Positions 17,769 to 26,094 of a stretch of DNA of 64,000 bases are shown here, piece after piece. How positions within the stretch are numbered: the first letter of the stretch is position 1; every line of letters begins with the position of its first letter. The notes under the pieces are model-generated. The model saw only the letters and a list, made by a program, of their open reading frames with translations. It searched no databases and was not told where the DNA came from. Origin of the DNA: Streptomyces luteolus (GTDB lineage: Bacteria > Actinomycetota > Actinomycetes > Streptomycetales > Streptomycetaceae); the NCBI RefSeq assembly GCF_029968015.1, contig NZ_JASCIS010000002.1, positions 186,001 through 250,000 of the forward strand, given 5' to 3'. A program made the position numbers and the translations under genes.

Positions 17769-18587
17769 TCACTTCCGCTCAGCTCGCTCCATTTCATGGC
17801 TGAGCTCTTCCAGTTCCGAGCCGCCCGCCATCTGGCGCGTCAGCTCGTCCAGTTCGATCTCCTCGCGGAGGTGGCTGCCGGCCATCGTGCCGCGCTTGAG
17901 GAGGACGAAGCGGTCGCCGACCAGGTAGGCGTGGTGCGGGTTGTGGGTGATGAGCACCACGCCGAGGCCTGCGTCACGTGCGGCCGCCACATACTTGAGG
18001 ACCACGCCGGACTGCTTCACGCCGAGGGCCGCTGTCGGCTCGTCCAGGACGAGGACCTTCGCGCCGAAATACACCGCACGCGCGATGGCCACGCACTGCC
18101 GCTCGCCGCCGGAGAGGGTGCCGATGGGCTGGTCGACGTCGCGCAGGTCGATGCCCATGCGGAGGAGTTCCTCGCGCGTGGTGCGGCGCATCCGGTCGAC
18201 GTCCAGGCGCTTGAAGGGGCCCGCACCCTTCGTCGGCTCGGAGCCGAGGAAGAAGTTCCGCCAGACCGGCATCAGCGGGACGACGGCGAGGTCCTGGTAG
18301 ACGGTGGCGATGCCGCGGTCCAGGGCGTCGCGCGGGTTGCTGAGGCTGGTCTCCTCGCCCTCGATGCGGAAGGTGCCCGCGTCGTGCCGGTGCAGGCCCG
18401 CGATGATCTTGATGAGGGTCGACTTGCCGGCGCCGTTGTCCCCCAGGACGCAGGACACCTCCCCCGCGTGCACCGTGAGGGAGACGCCTTCGAGGGCGCG
18501 GATGTTGCCGTAGTACTTGCTGACCGAGTCCAGCTCGACCAGGGGTGCGGGCCCGACAAGCGGTGCAGAGGTGTCCGACGTGGTCAT
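17769..18587 (-). CDS. sugar ABC importer ATP-binding protein
   Basis: A 272-residue single-domain ATPase: Walker [10 protein letters not shown] at residues 49-57, a Q-loop YQD segment, signature [15 protein letters not shown], Walker [13 protein letters not shown] and H-loop ITHN. It resembles the single-cassette ATPases of simple-sugar (RbsA-like) importers but carries one cassette rather than two. Its ATG overlaps the permease stop (ATGA). Confidence 0.9.
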   Translation of the reverse strand: MTTSDTSAPLVGPAPLVELDSVSKYYGNIRALEGVSLTVHAGEVSCVLGDNGAGKSTLIKIIAGLHRHDAGTFRIEGEETSLSNPRDALDRGIATVYQDLAVVPLMPVWRNFFLGSEPTKGAGPFKRLDVDRMRRTTREELLRMGIDLRDVDQPIGTLSGGERQCVAIARAVYFGAKVLVLDEPTAALGVKQSGVVLKYVAAARDAGLGVVLITHNPHHAYLVGDRFVLLKRGTMAGSHLREEIELDELTRQMAGGSELEELSHEMERAERK

Positions 18588-19651
18588 TTCGTGGCCTCCG
18601 CGCGCTTGCGGACCCAGTGGTTCAGGAGGGTCGCCAGGAGGAGCATCGCTCCGAGGAAGAACTTGTACCAGTCGGCGTTCCACTCCGCGTACACGATGCC
18701 CTTGCCGGTCATGCCGAAGATGAACGCGCCGAAGGCGGAACCGATCGCGGAGCCGTAGCCGCCGGTGATCAGGGAGCCGCCGATGACGGCCGCGACGATG
18801 TAGATCAGTTCGTTGCCGACGCCCTCGCCGGACTGCACCGCGTCGAAGGAGAAAAGCAGGTGCTGTCCTGACACCCAGGCGGCAAAACCGACACCCATAT
18901 AGAGCCCGATTTTGGTCTTGATGACCGGGACACCCACCGCGCGTGCGGCGTCCATGTTGCCGCCGACCGCGAAGATCCAGTTGCCCGCGCGGGTGCGGAG
19001 CAGGATCCAGGTGGCGACGGCGACCAGGGCGATCCACCACAGGATGGTCACCTTGAAGGCGACACCGCCGAGGGTGATCTGGGAGGCGAAGAGCACCTTC
19101 GCGGACTCGAAGCCCTCCATGTCGGCGATCGTCTTGGTGGAGACGGTGCCGCTGATCAGCTTGGTGAAGCCCAGGTTCAGCCCGGTGAGCATCAGGAACG
19201 TGCCCAGCGTGATGATGAAGCTCGGCAGTTTCGTACGGGTCAGCATGAAGCCGTTGAAGACGCCGATGGCGAGCGTGGTGAGGAGCGAGACGCCCACGCC
19301 CACCCAGACGTTCGCCGTCATCTGGTAGCTGAACATCGACGAGATCAGCGCGGAGCTGGTCACCAGGACACCGGCCGACAGGTCGAACTCGCCGCCGATC
19401 ATCAGCAGCGCCACCGGCACCGCCATGATCCCGATCGTCGACGAGGCGTAGAGGACCGTCGACAGGCTGGACGCCTGCAGGAAGCTGTCCGCGGCGAACG
19501 AGAAGAAGACGAAGACGGCGAGGGCGCCGACGACCGCGCCCAGCTCGGGCCGGCCGAGCAGCTTGCGCGGCAGCGAGGTCTTCAGGAGCCGTTCGTCCGC
19601 GGTCTTGTCGGGCTCGCCCGGCGCCTTCTTCGCCGGGGCCGTGGCGGTCAT
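18584..19651 (-). CDS. sugar ABC importer permease
   Basis: A 355-residue RbsC-like permease with about nine to ten membrane helices. Family segments include [21 protein letters not shown] and, near the C-terminus, [19 protein letters not shown]. The cytoplasmic N-terminus (30 residues) is charged. It should form the membrane pore with the ATPase encoded next. Its start overlaps the stop of a 21-codon ORF that links it to the binding-protein gene. Confidence 0.9.
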   Translation of the reverse strand: MTATAPAKKAPGEPDKTADERLLKTSLPRKLLGRPELGAVVGALAVFVFFSFAADSFLQASSLSTVLYASSTIGIMAVPVALLMIGGEFDLSAGVLVTSSALISSMFSYQMTANVWVGVGVSLLTTLAIGVFNGFMLTRTKLPSFIITLGTFLMLTGLNLGFTKLISGTVSTKTIADMEGFESAKVLFASQITLGGVAFKVTILWWIALVAVATWILLRTRAGNWIFAVGGNMDAARAVGVPVIKTKIGLYMGVGFAAWVSGQHLLFSFDAVQSGEGVGNELIYIVAAVIGGSLITGGYGSAIGSAFGAFIFGMTGKGIVYAEWNADWYKFFLGAMLLLATLLNHWVRKRAEATK

Positions 19652-19713
19652 CGGGCCACCTGCCAGACTGCCGTCACAGACTCCGTCACGATCGCTTGCG
19701 TCGGATCACTCAT
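19648..19713 (-). CDS. 21-residue linker ORF coupled at both ends
   Basis: ATG at 19713 overlaps the binding-protein stop as ATGA, with GGGGGA four bases before it. The TGA at 19648-19650 overlaps the permease ATG the same way. The product starts [13 protein letters not shown] and ends QVAR; there is no known family. The exact double overlap suggests it is translated to carry ribosomes from the binding-protein gene to the permease gene. A functional peptide is less certain. Confidence 0.55.
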   Translation of the reverse strand: MSDPTQAIVTESVTAVWQVAR

Positions 19714-20711
19714 CGGGTCCCCCGCTTCGCGAACTCCTCGAGCCGGCCGGCGTCCTTCTCGGTGACGATCTCCGGGCCGGTCAGCACGGGCCGGCCGCCG
19801 CCCAGGACGTCGGCGTTGAACTTGTACAGCCACAGCAGGTCGACCGCCTCGTACCCCTGGAGGTACGGCTGCTGGTCGACGGCGAAGCCGAGGGCGCGGG
19901 ACTTGAGGCCCGCGGCGACCTTGGCGTTCAGGTCGAACGTGTCGATCTCCGCCTTGCTGCCGGCGTCCTCCTTGGCCTTCACGGCGGTGTCGGCGAAGGG
20001 CGCGCCGAGCGTGACCACCGTGTCGATGGCCGAGTCGGACTGCAGTTTGGCGCTGATGCCGGACTGGACGTCGGGCATGTTGGTGCCGTCGACGTACAGG
20101 TTCTGCATCGTGCCGTCGAAGGTCTTCTTCGCGCCCGCGCAGCGCTGCTCGTGGCCGACGTTGCCCTGCTCGTGCAGGACGCACAGGGCCTTCTTCCGCC
20201 CGCGCTTGTTGAGCTCCTCGCCGACGGCCTCACCGGCGATCTCCTCGTCCTGGCCGATGTGGGCGAGGGCGCCGAACTCCTTGGACTCGGCGGAGCCGGA
20301 GTTGACGGTGATCACCGGGATACCGGCCTTGCGGGCGCGGGCGAGGGCCGCCTTCATCGCGTCGGGCTTGGCGAGCGTGACGATCAGGCCGTCGACCTTC
20401 TTGTCGATGTAGGAGTCGACCAGCTGGGCCTGCTCCTTGCCCTCGTCGTGGTTGGCGTACAGGAAGTTGATGTTGTCCTTGACGGCGGCCTGCTCGGCGC
20501 CCTTGCGGACGATGTCCCAGAAGGTGTCGCCGTCGCCCGAGTGGGTGACCATACCGATCGTCCAGCGCGGGGTGTCGACCGCGGCCCTGCCCTGTGCCTG
20601 GGCCTTGCGGGCGTCCTCGGCGCGCTTGCCGCCGGTGCTGCTGCACCCGGTGAGCGCGATGCCGAGCACCGCCGCGAGCGCGATGCCTGCCCAGGTCCGA
20701 ACTCTTGCCAC
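19710..20711 (-). CDS. sugar-binding lipoprotein, copy 1
   Basis: A 333-residue type-1 periplasmic-binding protein. GTG 20711 is chosen because GAAGGG lies nine bases upstream and the product then starts with a clean signal, with lipobox LTGC at Cys23. Family segments are IGMVTHSGDGDTFWDIV, DGLIVTLAKPDAMKAAL, GIPVITVNSG and GFAVDQQPYLQGY. It is strongly similar along its length to the gene just upstream, so it is a tandem duplicate. The ligand is probably a pentose, hexose or inositol-like sugar. Confidence 0.9.
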   Translation of the reverse strand: MARVRTWAGIALAAVLGIALTGCSSTGGKRAEDARKAQAQGRAAVDTPRWTIGMVTHSGDGDTFWDIVRKGAEQAAVKDNINFLYANHDEGKEQAQLVDSYIDKKVDGLIVTLAKPDAMKAALARARKAGIPVITVNSGSAESKEFGALAHIGQDEEIAGEAVGEELNKRGRKKALCVLHEQGNVGHEQRCAGAKKTFDGTMQNLYVDGTNMPDVQSGISAKLQSDSAIDTVVTLGAPFADTAVKAKEDAGSKAEIDTFDLNAKVAAGLKSRALGFAVDQQPYLQGYEAVDLLWLYKFNADVLGGGRPVLTGPEIVTEKDAGRLEEFAKRGTR

Positions 20712-20820
20712 GAAGTCGTGCCCTTCTCGCTGTACTGCCGGGTGGTGCCGTGGGGCGGACCGCCGGCCCGCCCCGAACGCCCCAGTATCGGTCACGCCGA
20801 TCAGGGGTGCGGGCAGCGGG

Positions 20821-20904
20821 GTCACCGGGTGCCGTCCGTCCTCCGTCACCGAGCGGCCTTCGTCCTCCGTCACCGGGTGCCCTTCGTCCTCCGTCACCGG
20901 GTGC
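20821..20904. repeat. 24-bp tandem repeat spanning a stop codon
   Basis: Units at 20833, 20857 and 20881, plus a half unit at 20821, share CCTTCGTCCTCCGTCACCGG. The last unit contains the stop codon (20894-20896) and final codons of binding-protein copy 2. The array therefore looks like repeated duplication of that gene's 3' end into the gap before copy 1. Confidence 0.9.
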
Positions 20905-21898
20905 CGTTCGCGGTGAGCTTCTCCAGCTTCGGCACGTCCTTCTCCGTGACGATCGCGGGACCGGTGAGGACGGGCTTGCCGCCGCCGGTGACGTTGCCGT
21001 TGACGTGGTGCAGCCAGAGGCCGTCGACGGCGAGATAGCCCTGGAGGTACGGCTGCTGGTCGACGGCGAAGCCGATCTCCTTCGCCTTGAGCTGCTTGAC
21101 GACCTCGGCGTTGAGGTCGAACGTGTCGATCTCCGCCGTGCTGCCCGAGTCCTCCTTGGCCTGCGCGGCGGCCTCGGCGAAGGGGGCGCCGAGGGTGACG
21201 ACGACGTCGAAGTCGGCGCCCGAGTCCAGCTTGGCCTGGATGGTGGACTGCGACTCGGGCATGTTGGTGCCGTTGACGTTGAGGTTCTCCACCGAGCCGT
21301 CGAAGGTCTTCTCGACGCCCGCGCAGCGCTCCTCCAGGGAGACGTTGCCCTGCTCGTGGATGACGCACAGCGCCTTCTTCCGGCCGCGCGCGTTCAGCTC
21401 GTCGCCGACCGCCTCGCCCGCGACGGCCTCGTCCTGCCCGATGTGCGTGAGGGCGCCGAACTCCTGCGAGAACCGGCCCCCGGAGTTGATGGTGATCACC
21501 GGGATACCGGCCTTCGCGGCCTTGGCGAGCACCGACTTCATCGCCTCGGGCTTGGCGAGCGTGACGATCAGGCCGTCGACCTTCTTGTCGATGTACGACT
21601 GGACGAGTTCGGCCTGCTCCTTCGCCTCCTTGTTGTTGGCGTAGAGGAACTCGACGTTGTCCTTGGCGGCGGCCCGCTTCGCGCCCTTCTGGACGATGTC
21701 CCAGAACGTGTCGCCCTCGCCGGAGTGCGTCACCATCCCGATCTTCAGGCGCGGCCCGGACGCCTTGCCGCCGGACTCCTCGTCGGCGCGGTCCTCGGCG
21801 CCCTTGCCGCCGGATCCGCTGCACCCGGCGACGAGGGCGAGCGCGGCCACGAGGGCCGCAACTCCGGTCGCCGTGCGGGCTGTTCGGGCTCTGCGCAT
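20894..21898 (-). CDS. sugar-binding lipoprotein, copy 2
   Basis: A 334-residue paralogue of the next gene: lipobox VAGC at Cys26, IGMVTHSGEGDTFWDIV, DGLIVTLAKPEAMKSVL, GIPVITINSGG, HEQGNVSLEERC and GFAVDQQPYLQGY. It is the first structural gene of the sugar operon, 46 bp from a strong promoter. The two copies differ most in the hinge region and around the binding cleft (SGSAESKEF versus SGGRFSQEF), so ligand range may have diverged. Confidence 0.9.
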   Translation of the reverse strand: MRRARTARTATGVAALVAALALVAGCSGSGGKGAEDRADEESGGKASGPRLKIGMVTHSGEGDTFWDIVQKGAKRAAAKDNVEFLYANNKEAKEQAELVQSYIDKKVDGLIVTLAKPEAMKSVLAKAAKAGIPVITINSGGRFSQEFGALTHIGQDEAVAGEAVGDELNARGRKKALCVIHEQGNVSLEERCAGVEKTFDGSVENLNVNGTNMPESQSTIQAKLDSGADFDVVVTLGAPFAEAAAQAKEDSGSTAEIDTFDLNAEVVKQLKAKEIGFAVDQQPYLQGYLAVDGLWLHHVNGNVTGGGKPVLTGPAIVTEKDVPKLEKLTANGTR

Positions 21899-21943
21899 GG
21901 GTGGACCACCCCTTCTCCGGGCCGCCCGGGTGCGGCTGGGGGT

Positions 21944-21972
21944 GTTCTAGCGGAGGCGCGCGGGGCCGTCAA
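21944..21972 (-). promoter_or_regulatory. SigA-type promoter of the sugar operon
   Basis: On the minus strand, TTGACG (21967-21972), a 17-bp spacer, then TAGAAC (21944-21949). This places transcription start about 39 bases before the binding-protein ATG. Confidence 0.75.
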
Positions 21973-21976
21973 TGAC

Positions 21977-21998
21977 TTTGTCAGTTTGTCAGAACATA
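21977..21998. promoter_or_regulatory. GntR operator candidate at the sugar promoter
   Basis: Two direct TTTGTCAG copies (21977-21984, 21985-21992), the second continuing as TTTGTCAGAACA, lie just upstream of the -35 box. They share the TTGTC half-site of the perfect palindrome upstream of the GntR gene. Confidence 0.55.
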
Positions 21999-22027
21999 CG
22001 GACCGACCCTTGAGGACTACGGCACGC

Positions 22028-22816
22028 TCAGGCCCGTACGAGCAGTTGGAACTCGAAGGAGTAGCGCGAGGCTCGGTAGATGTGCGAGCCGAACTCGACC
22101 GCGCGGCCCGTGTCGTCGAAGGTCGTACGGGCCATGGTGAGCAGCGGCGCCCCGGGCGGCTCGGCAAGGAGCTGCCCCTCCGCCTCCGTGGCCGCGCGGG
22201 CGCCGACGGTCTGGCGGGCGCTGTGCAGGGAGATGCCGACGGCACGCATGAGGCGGTAGAGGCCGGTGCCTTCGAGCCGCGCGGACTCCGGCTTGAACAG
22301 GCCGGCGGGCAGGTGGTTCGTGAGGTACGCCATGGGCTCGTCGTGGGCGAGCCGGAGCCGTTCGACGCGGTGCACCTCGGCGCCTTCCGCGAGACCGAGT
22401 GCGGCGGCGACCTCGGCGGAGGCGGGCTCGACCGCGTTGCGCACGACGCGGGTGGCGGGGCGCTGACCGGCCGCTTCGAGGTCGTCGTAGAGGCTGCTCA
22501 GCTCCAGCGGACGTTTGACCTGGCTGTGCACGACCTGCGTCCCGACGCCCCTGCGGCGGACGAGCAGGCCCTTGTCGACCAGGGACTGGATGGCCTGCCG
22601 GACGGTGGGCCGGGACAGGCCGAGCCCCTTGGCGAGGTCGATCTCATTGCCGAGGAGGCTGCCCGGGGCGAGCCGGCCCTGCTCGATGGCCGCCTCGAGC
22701 TGCTGCGCCAGCTGGAAGTACAGCGGGACGGGACTGCTGCGGTCCACGCCGAGCTGAAGCGACTCGGCCTGATCGGCTGCGGGCTTGGGCACGGGGCGAG
22801 CGTAGCGGTGGCTCAT
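22028..22816 (-). CDS. GntR/HutC-family regulator
   Basis: A 262-residue repressor-type protein. The winged HTH is at about residues 27-90 (FQLAQQLEAAIEQGRLAPGS, then GLSRPTVRQAIQSLVDKGLL), and the UTRA ligand-binding domain at about 105-255 with PMAYLTNHLPAGLF and RASRYSFEFQLLVR. It lies upstream of the sugar ABC operon on the same strand and is probably its local regulator, with the imported sugar or its phosphate as effector. ATG 22816 is the first start that matches the family; a perfect palindrome lies 26 bp upstream. Confidence 0.9.
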   Translation of the reverse strand: MSHRYARPVPKPAADQAESLQLGVDRSSPVPLYFQLAQQLEAAIEQGRLAPGSLLGNEIDLAKGLGLSRPTVRQAIQSLVDKGLLVRRRGVGTQVVHSQVKRPLELSSLYDDLEAAGQRPATRVVRNAVEPASAEVAAALGLAEGAEVHRVERLRLAHDEPMAYLTNHLPAGLFKPESARLEGTGLYRLMRAVGISLHSARQTVGARAATEAEGQLLAEPPGAPLLTMARTTFDDTGRAVEFGSHIYRASRYSFEFQLLVRA

Positions 22817-22841
22817 GTTGACGGGAAGTCCTGAGGTCCGA

Positions 22842-22853
22842 TTGTCCGGACAA
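22842..22853. promoter_or_regulatory. perfect palindrome TTGTCCGGACAA (GntR operator candidate)
   Basis: A 12-bp perfect palindrome 26 bp upstream of the GntR start, suited to autoregulation. Related sequences lie at the sugar promoter and upstream of the Gfo/Idh gene. Confidence 0.65.
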
Positions 22854-22860
22854 ACCCAGG

Positions 22861-22911
22861 GCTTCCGCCTCACCGGCGCTTCCGCCTCACCGGCGCTTTC
22901 GCCTCACCGGC
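22861..22911. repeat. 17-bp tandem repeat, three copies
   Basis: GCTTCCGCCTCACCGGC is repeated three times with one T/C change, directly upstream of the GntR operator. Confidence 0.9.
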
Positions 22912-22999
22912 GCTTTCGACCGGACGCGCACCGGTCACAACGGACGGAAGCGACCCGCCACCGCGCGAACGGCACTGCGCGGGCCGCCGCGTCGCCGCC

Positions 23000-23233
23000 T
23001 CATCCGCGCAGGAAGCCGTCCCCGTGGGTGGCGATGTGGGCTTCGAGGGCGCTCAGCGCGGTCTGGGTGGCTTCCGCGCTGCCGGTGCCGCGCCGCTCCG
23101 CGTAGTAGGCGGCGCCGAGCTTCTTCAGCAGATCGTTCCCGGCACGCTGCTGCTGGACCTCGTCCGCCTTCTGCTTCCCGGCCTGGAGGGCGCCTTGCGC
23201 CTGCTCCTTCGCCCGGTCGAGGAATCCTGCCAT
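23000..23233 (-). CDS. small conserved helical protein
   Basis: Seventy-seven residues, mostly alpha-helical, with a start (MAGFLDRAKEQAQGALQAGK) like other short actinobacterial proteins of unknown function. Charged and Gln-rich, no membrane segment. It lies 51 bp downstream of the EF-hand gene on the same strand and may be co-transcribed with it. Confidence 0.65.
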   Translation of the reverse strand: MAGFLDRAKEQAQGALQAGKQKADEVQQQRAGNDLLKKLGAAYYAERRGTGSAEATQTALSALEAHIATHGDGFLRG

Positions 23234-23284
23234 GGGTGCGGCTCCTTGTGGGTCGTACGTGTGGGGTGTGGTGGGTCGAGGCGT

Positions 23285-23827
23285 TCAGACGCGGCCGAGG
23301 ATGTGGTTGCCGGGGGCGGTGGAGTCGGTGGCGGTGAAGAACTCGTCGGCCGCTTCGAGCCACTCGTCCAGGTCGAGGCTGCCGTCGCCGTTGCGGTCCA
23401 GTACGCGGAAGATGTCCCGCGCCTGGCCGGTGGGAACGCCGATGGCGGTGTAGAGGGTGGTGAACTCGTCGATGTCGACCACGCCGTCGTCGTCGCGGTC
23501 GGCGAGTGCGAGATCGGCCTTGATGGACGGGTGGACCATCTCGCGTACCCGCGGGCTGTCGGCTGAGGCGGCCAGTCCTGCGACGAAGGCGTCCTTGGAT
23601 ACGCGGCCGTCGGCGTCGGGTGCCGCGAGCCGGGAGAGGCAGCGCCAGTAGTGGGTTCTGGAGTCGGCCACGGAGCGGCTCTTGGGCGAGGTCGGCGGCT
23701 CTTGCAGGTGTGCGATCAGCCGGTCGCCGAGGGCGGTGAGATCGGCCTCGGTGATGTATCCGTCGTGGTCGGTGTCGAGCAGGTTGAACCGGTGCTCGAA
23801 TTTGCGGCGCAGCAGGTCCTCGCTCAC
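23285..23827 (-). CDS. EF-hand calcium-binding protein
   Basis: A 180-residue calerythrin-like protein with four EF-hand positions: DTDHDGYITEAD (residue 18), a degenerate second hand DADGRVSKDAF, DRDDDGVVDIDEF (near 109) and DRNGDGSLDLDEW (near 143). Hands 1, 3 and 4 keep the Asp/Gly/Glu ligand pattern. There is no signal peptide, so it is a cytosolic calcium buffer or sensor. Confidence 0.9.
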   Translation of the reverse strand: MSEDLLRRKFEHRFNLLDTDHDGYITEADLTALGDRLIAHLQEPPTSPKSRSVADSRTHYWRCLSRLAAPDADGRVSKDAFVAGLAASADSPRVREMVHPSIKADLALADRDDDGVVDIDEFTTLYTAIGVPTGQARDIFRVLDRNGDGSLDLDEWLEAADEFFTATDSTAPGNHILGRV

Positions 23828-24129
23828 GGCCTGTCCCTTTCGTGGAGACTTCAGTTGGAAGGGTGCTTACCTCCAGCCGGGGGCGTGTGAGAGGGGCCGT
23901 GCCGGGAGGCTCGTCCGTTCGGGTGGGCCGATTCACCGGAGAGACGGTCCGCCGTGCCGGATGCCGAGGCGGGGTTCGAGGACCAGGTGGAGTCCGGCGA
24001 CGACGTGGGCGGGCGTCTGACGGACGGCCCTCTCGTACGGGGCATGGACAGCGGCGGGCCGGCCGCACGGCGAGCGGACGGCCGCCGTGGGGCCTAGCGT
24101 CGGACCGGGGGCAGAGGAGGTGCCCGTTC
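23828..24129. other. 302-bp intergenic region
   Basis: Divergent promoters for the EF-hand gene and the secreted peptidase should lie here. I see only the peptidase Shine-Dalgarno (AGGAGG, about 24115-24120) and no clear gene or repeat. Confidence 0.5.
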
Positions 24130-25077
24130 ATGCATCGCATCGTTCCGCCCGCGCTGGCCGTCGCCTCCGTGGCGGCGGTGGTGGCCGCGGGCGCGCTGGC
24201 CGGCCCGGCGATCCGTGAGGCGGCGCTCACCGAAGTGACCTTCACGGCGGCCGAGCGGCGCGACACCCTCGCGTACTGGACGCCCGACCGGATGCGCGAG
24301 GTCGGGGCGAACGCACCGCTCGGGCACGACTCCGCTGCCGTACGGCCCTGGGGCGGGCCGGAGATGAGGACGGTGGGGCGGCTGTTCTTCACCGACGAGA
24401 AGGGGGTGGACTCGTACTGCACGGCCACCTCGGTGCGCGGCCGCAACCGGTCCACGGTGATGACGGCCGGGCACTGTGTGCAGTTGCCCGCGTCCCCCGG
24501 AAACCACCACACCAATATGGTGTTCGTGCCCGGCTATGGAGAGAAGAGCGGCGAGAAGAACGGCGACAGGAGCCGTGCGGAGAGCGGCGAGAAGAGCCGT
24601 GCGGAGAGTGGCGAAAACCGGCTCCCCTACGGGGTGTTCGTGATTCGGGCGGTGGTGATGCCGCGCAGCTGGGAGCAGGACGCCACGACCGATGTGGCCG
24701 CCGTGGTCGTGGATCCGCGCTCGGGCAAGGCGCTGGCGGACACGGTCGGCGGGCAGCAGCTCGCCGTCGGCCGCAAGCCGGGCGGGAAGGTGACCGTTTT
24801 CGGCTACCCGGACAGCCGGGAGGAGCGCGGCGAGCGCCTCATGCACTGCTCGGGCACCACGTCCGCGACGCCGGACGGCAAGCAGAGCGTGCCCTGTCCG
24901 ATGGAGGGCGGGTCGAGCGGCGGGCCCTGGCTGGCGGGGTTCGACGCGAAGTCGGGGCGGGGCGCGCTGGTGTCGGTGAACAGCTTCGGGGACGCGGAGG
25001 AGGGCAGTTCGGTGATGGAGGGCGAGGTGCTCGGCCCGCTCGCGGGTCAGGTGCACGCGCGGGCCGAGCGGTTGTGA
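24130..25077 (+). CDS. secreted trypsin-like serine peptidase
   Basis: A 315-residue exported chymotrypsin-fold protein. Residues 1-25 form the signal (ALAVASVAAVVAAGALAGPA). The catalytic triad is His in TAGHC (near 115), Asp in TTDVAAVVV (near 189) and Ser in GGSSGGPW (near 264). A charged insert of about 28 residues with repeated SGEK, SRAE and ESGE units (about 24541-24621) sits between His and Asp and is likely a flexible loop from a DNA repeat. Its stop codon lies within a 15-bp tandem array. Confidence 0.88.
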   Translation: MHRIVPPALAVASVAAVVAAGALAGPAIREAALTEVTFTAAERRDTLAYWTPDRMREVGANAPLGHDSAAVRPWGGPEMRTVGRLFFTDEKGVDSYCTATSVRGRNRSTVMTAGHCVQLPASPGNHHTNMVFVPGYGEKSGEKNGDRSRAESGEKSRAESGENRLPYGVFVIRAVVMPRSWEQDATTDVAAVVVDPRSGKALADTVGGQQLAVGRKPGGKVTVFGYPDSREERGERLMHCSGTTSATPDGKQSVPCPMEGGSSGGPWLAGFDAKSGRGALVSVNSFGDAEEGSSVMEGEVLGPLAGQVHARAERL

Positions 25078-25130
25078 GCCGGGCAGTTGTGAGCCGGACG
25101 GTTGTGAGCCGGGCAGTTGTGAGCCGAGGG
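25071..25130. repeat. 15-bp tandem repeat spanning the peptidase stop
   Basis: Four copies of GTTGTGAGCCGGGCA, with one or more changes in copies 2 and 4, start at 25071. The first copy contains the final Leu codon and TGA stop of the peptidase gene. Confidence 0.95.
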
Positions 25131-25156
25131 AGGCCGGGGCTCACGGGCTGACGGGC

Positions 25157-25972
25157 TCACGCCTTGCGCGCGACCCCCGCGTACATCGGCACCGGCGAGC
25201 CGTCCCTGACCTCGTCATCGGCGAGCTCGGGGCGCCACTCCGGGACCCAGACGACGCCCGGGTCGACCAGGTCGAGGCCGTCGAAGAGGCTCGTGAACTC
25301 CTCGCGGGAGCGGGGCACCAGGGTCACGCCGCCCGCCTTGTACATGGCGATGGCCTGCTCCGTCCGCTCCGGGTCGTAGTCGGAGGCCACGTTGGTGAGC
25401 GTCAGATGGCTGCCCGGCGCCGCGGCCGCCATGAGGAGGCGGACCGTCTCGCGGGCGCCGTCCTCGTCCGGGACGAAGTGCAGGACCGCGTTCAGGGAGA
25501 CCGCTACGGGGCGGTCGAAGTCCAGGGTCCTGGCGGCCAGTTCGAGTATCCGCCGCGGCTCGCGGACGTCCACCTGGAGGTAGTCCGTCGCACCCTCCGG
25601 GGTGCCGCGCAGCAGGGCCGCGGCGTGGGCGAGGACGATCGGGTCGTTGTCGCCGTAGACGACGCGGGCGTCGGGGGCGATCGCCTGGGCGACCCGGTGC
25701 AGGTTGGGCTCCGTGGGGATGCCCGCGCCGATGTCCAGGAACTGGCGGATGCCTGCGGCGCCCGCCAGGTGCCGTGTCGCCCGGTGCATGAACCAGCGGT
25801 TGTGCCGCGCCGCGTACTTGGCGGCCGGTTCCAGAGTGGCGATCCGGCGGCCGAGCTCCTCGTCCACCGGGTAGTTGTCCTTGCCACCGAGATACCAGTC
25901 GTACACGCGGGCCGGGTGTGCCTTGCTGGTGTCGATCAGCGGGCTCCGGTCCCTCCCTGCTGCTTCCGTCAT
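25157..25972 (-). CDS. SAM-dependent methyltransferase, DUF574 type
   Basis: A 271-residue protein of the streptomycete-abundant family starting with the conserved RVYDWYLGGKDNYPVD. The SAM loop FLDIGAGIPTEPN lies near residue 100, and VVYGDNDP binds the ribose. These proteins are predicted methyltransferases without known substrates. ATG at 25972; the gene is divergent from the Gfo/Idh gene. Confidence 0.9.
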   Translation of the reverse strand: MTEAAGRDRSPLIDTSKAHPARVYDWYLGGKDNYPVDEELGRRIATLEPAAKYAARHNRWFMHRATRHLAGAAGIRQFLDIGAGIPTEPNLHRVAQAIAPDARVVYGDNDPIVLAHAAALLRGTPEGATDYLQVDVREPRRILELAARTLDFDRPVAVSLNAVLHFVPDEDGARETVRLLMAAAAPGSHLTLTNVASDYDPERTEQAIAMYKAGGVTLVPRSREEFTSLFDGLDLVDPGVVWVPEWRPELADDEVRDGSPVPMYAGVARKA

Positions 25973-26042
25973 GCGTCAACTCCCTTGGCTGCGCGCGGAT
26001 TTCGAGTGTACGGACGGAGGGACCACGCCGCCCGGAGTTGGA

Positions 26043-26054
26043 ATGTCCTGACAA
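26043..26054. promoter_or_regulatory. GntR-like site upstream of the Gfo/Idh gene
   Basis: ATGTCCTGACAA matches the palindrome TTGTCCGGACAA in 10 of 12 positions and lies about 40 bp upstream of the dehydrogenase start. Confidence 0.45.
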
Positions 26055-26094
26055 ATGCTGGACGCGGTACGGGCAGCGGTGCCAGGTTGGGGGC

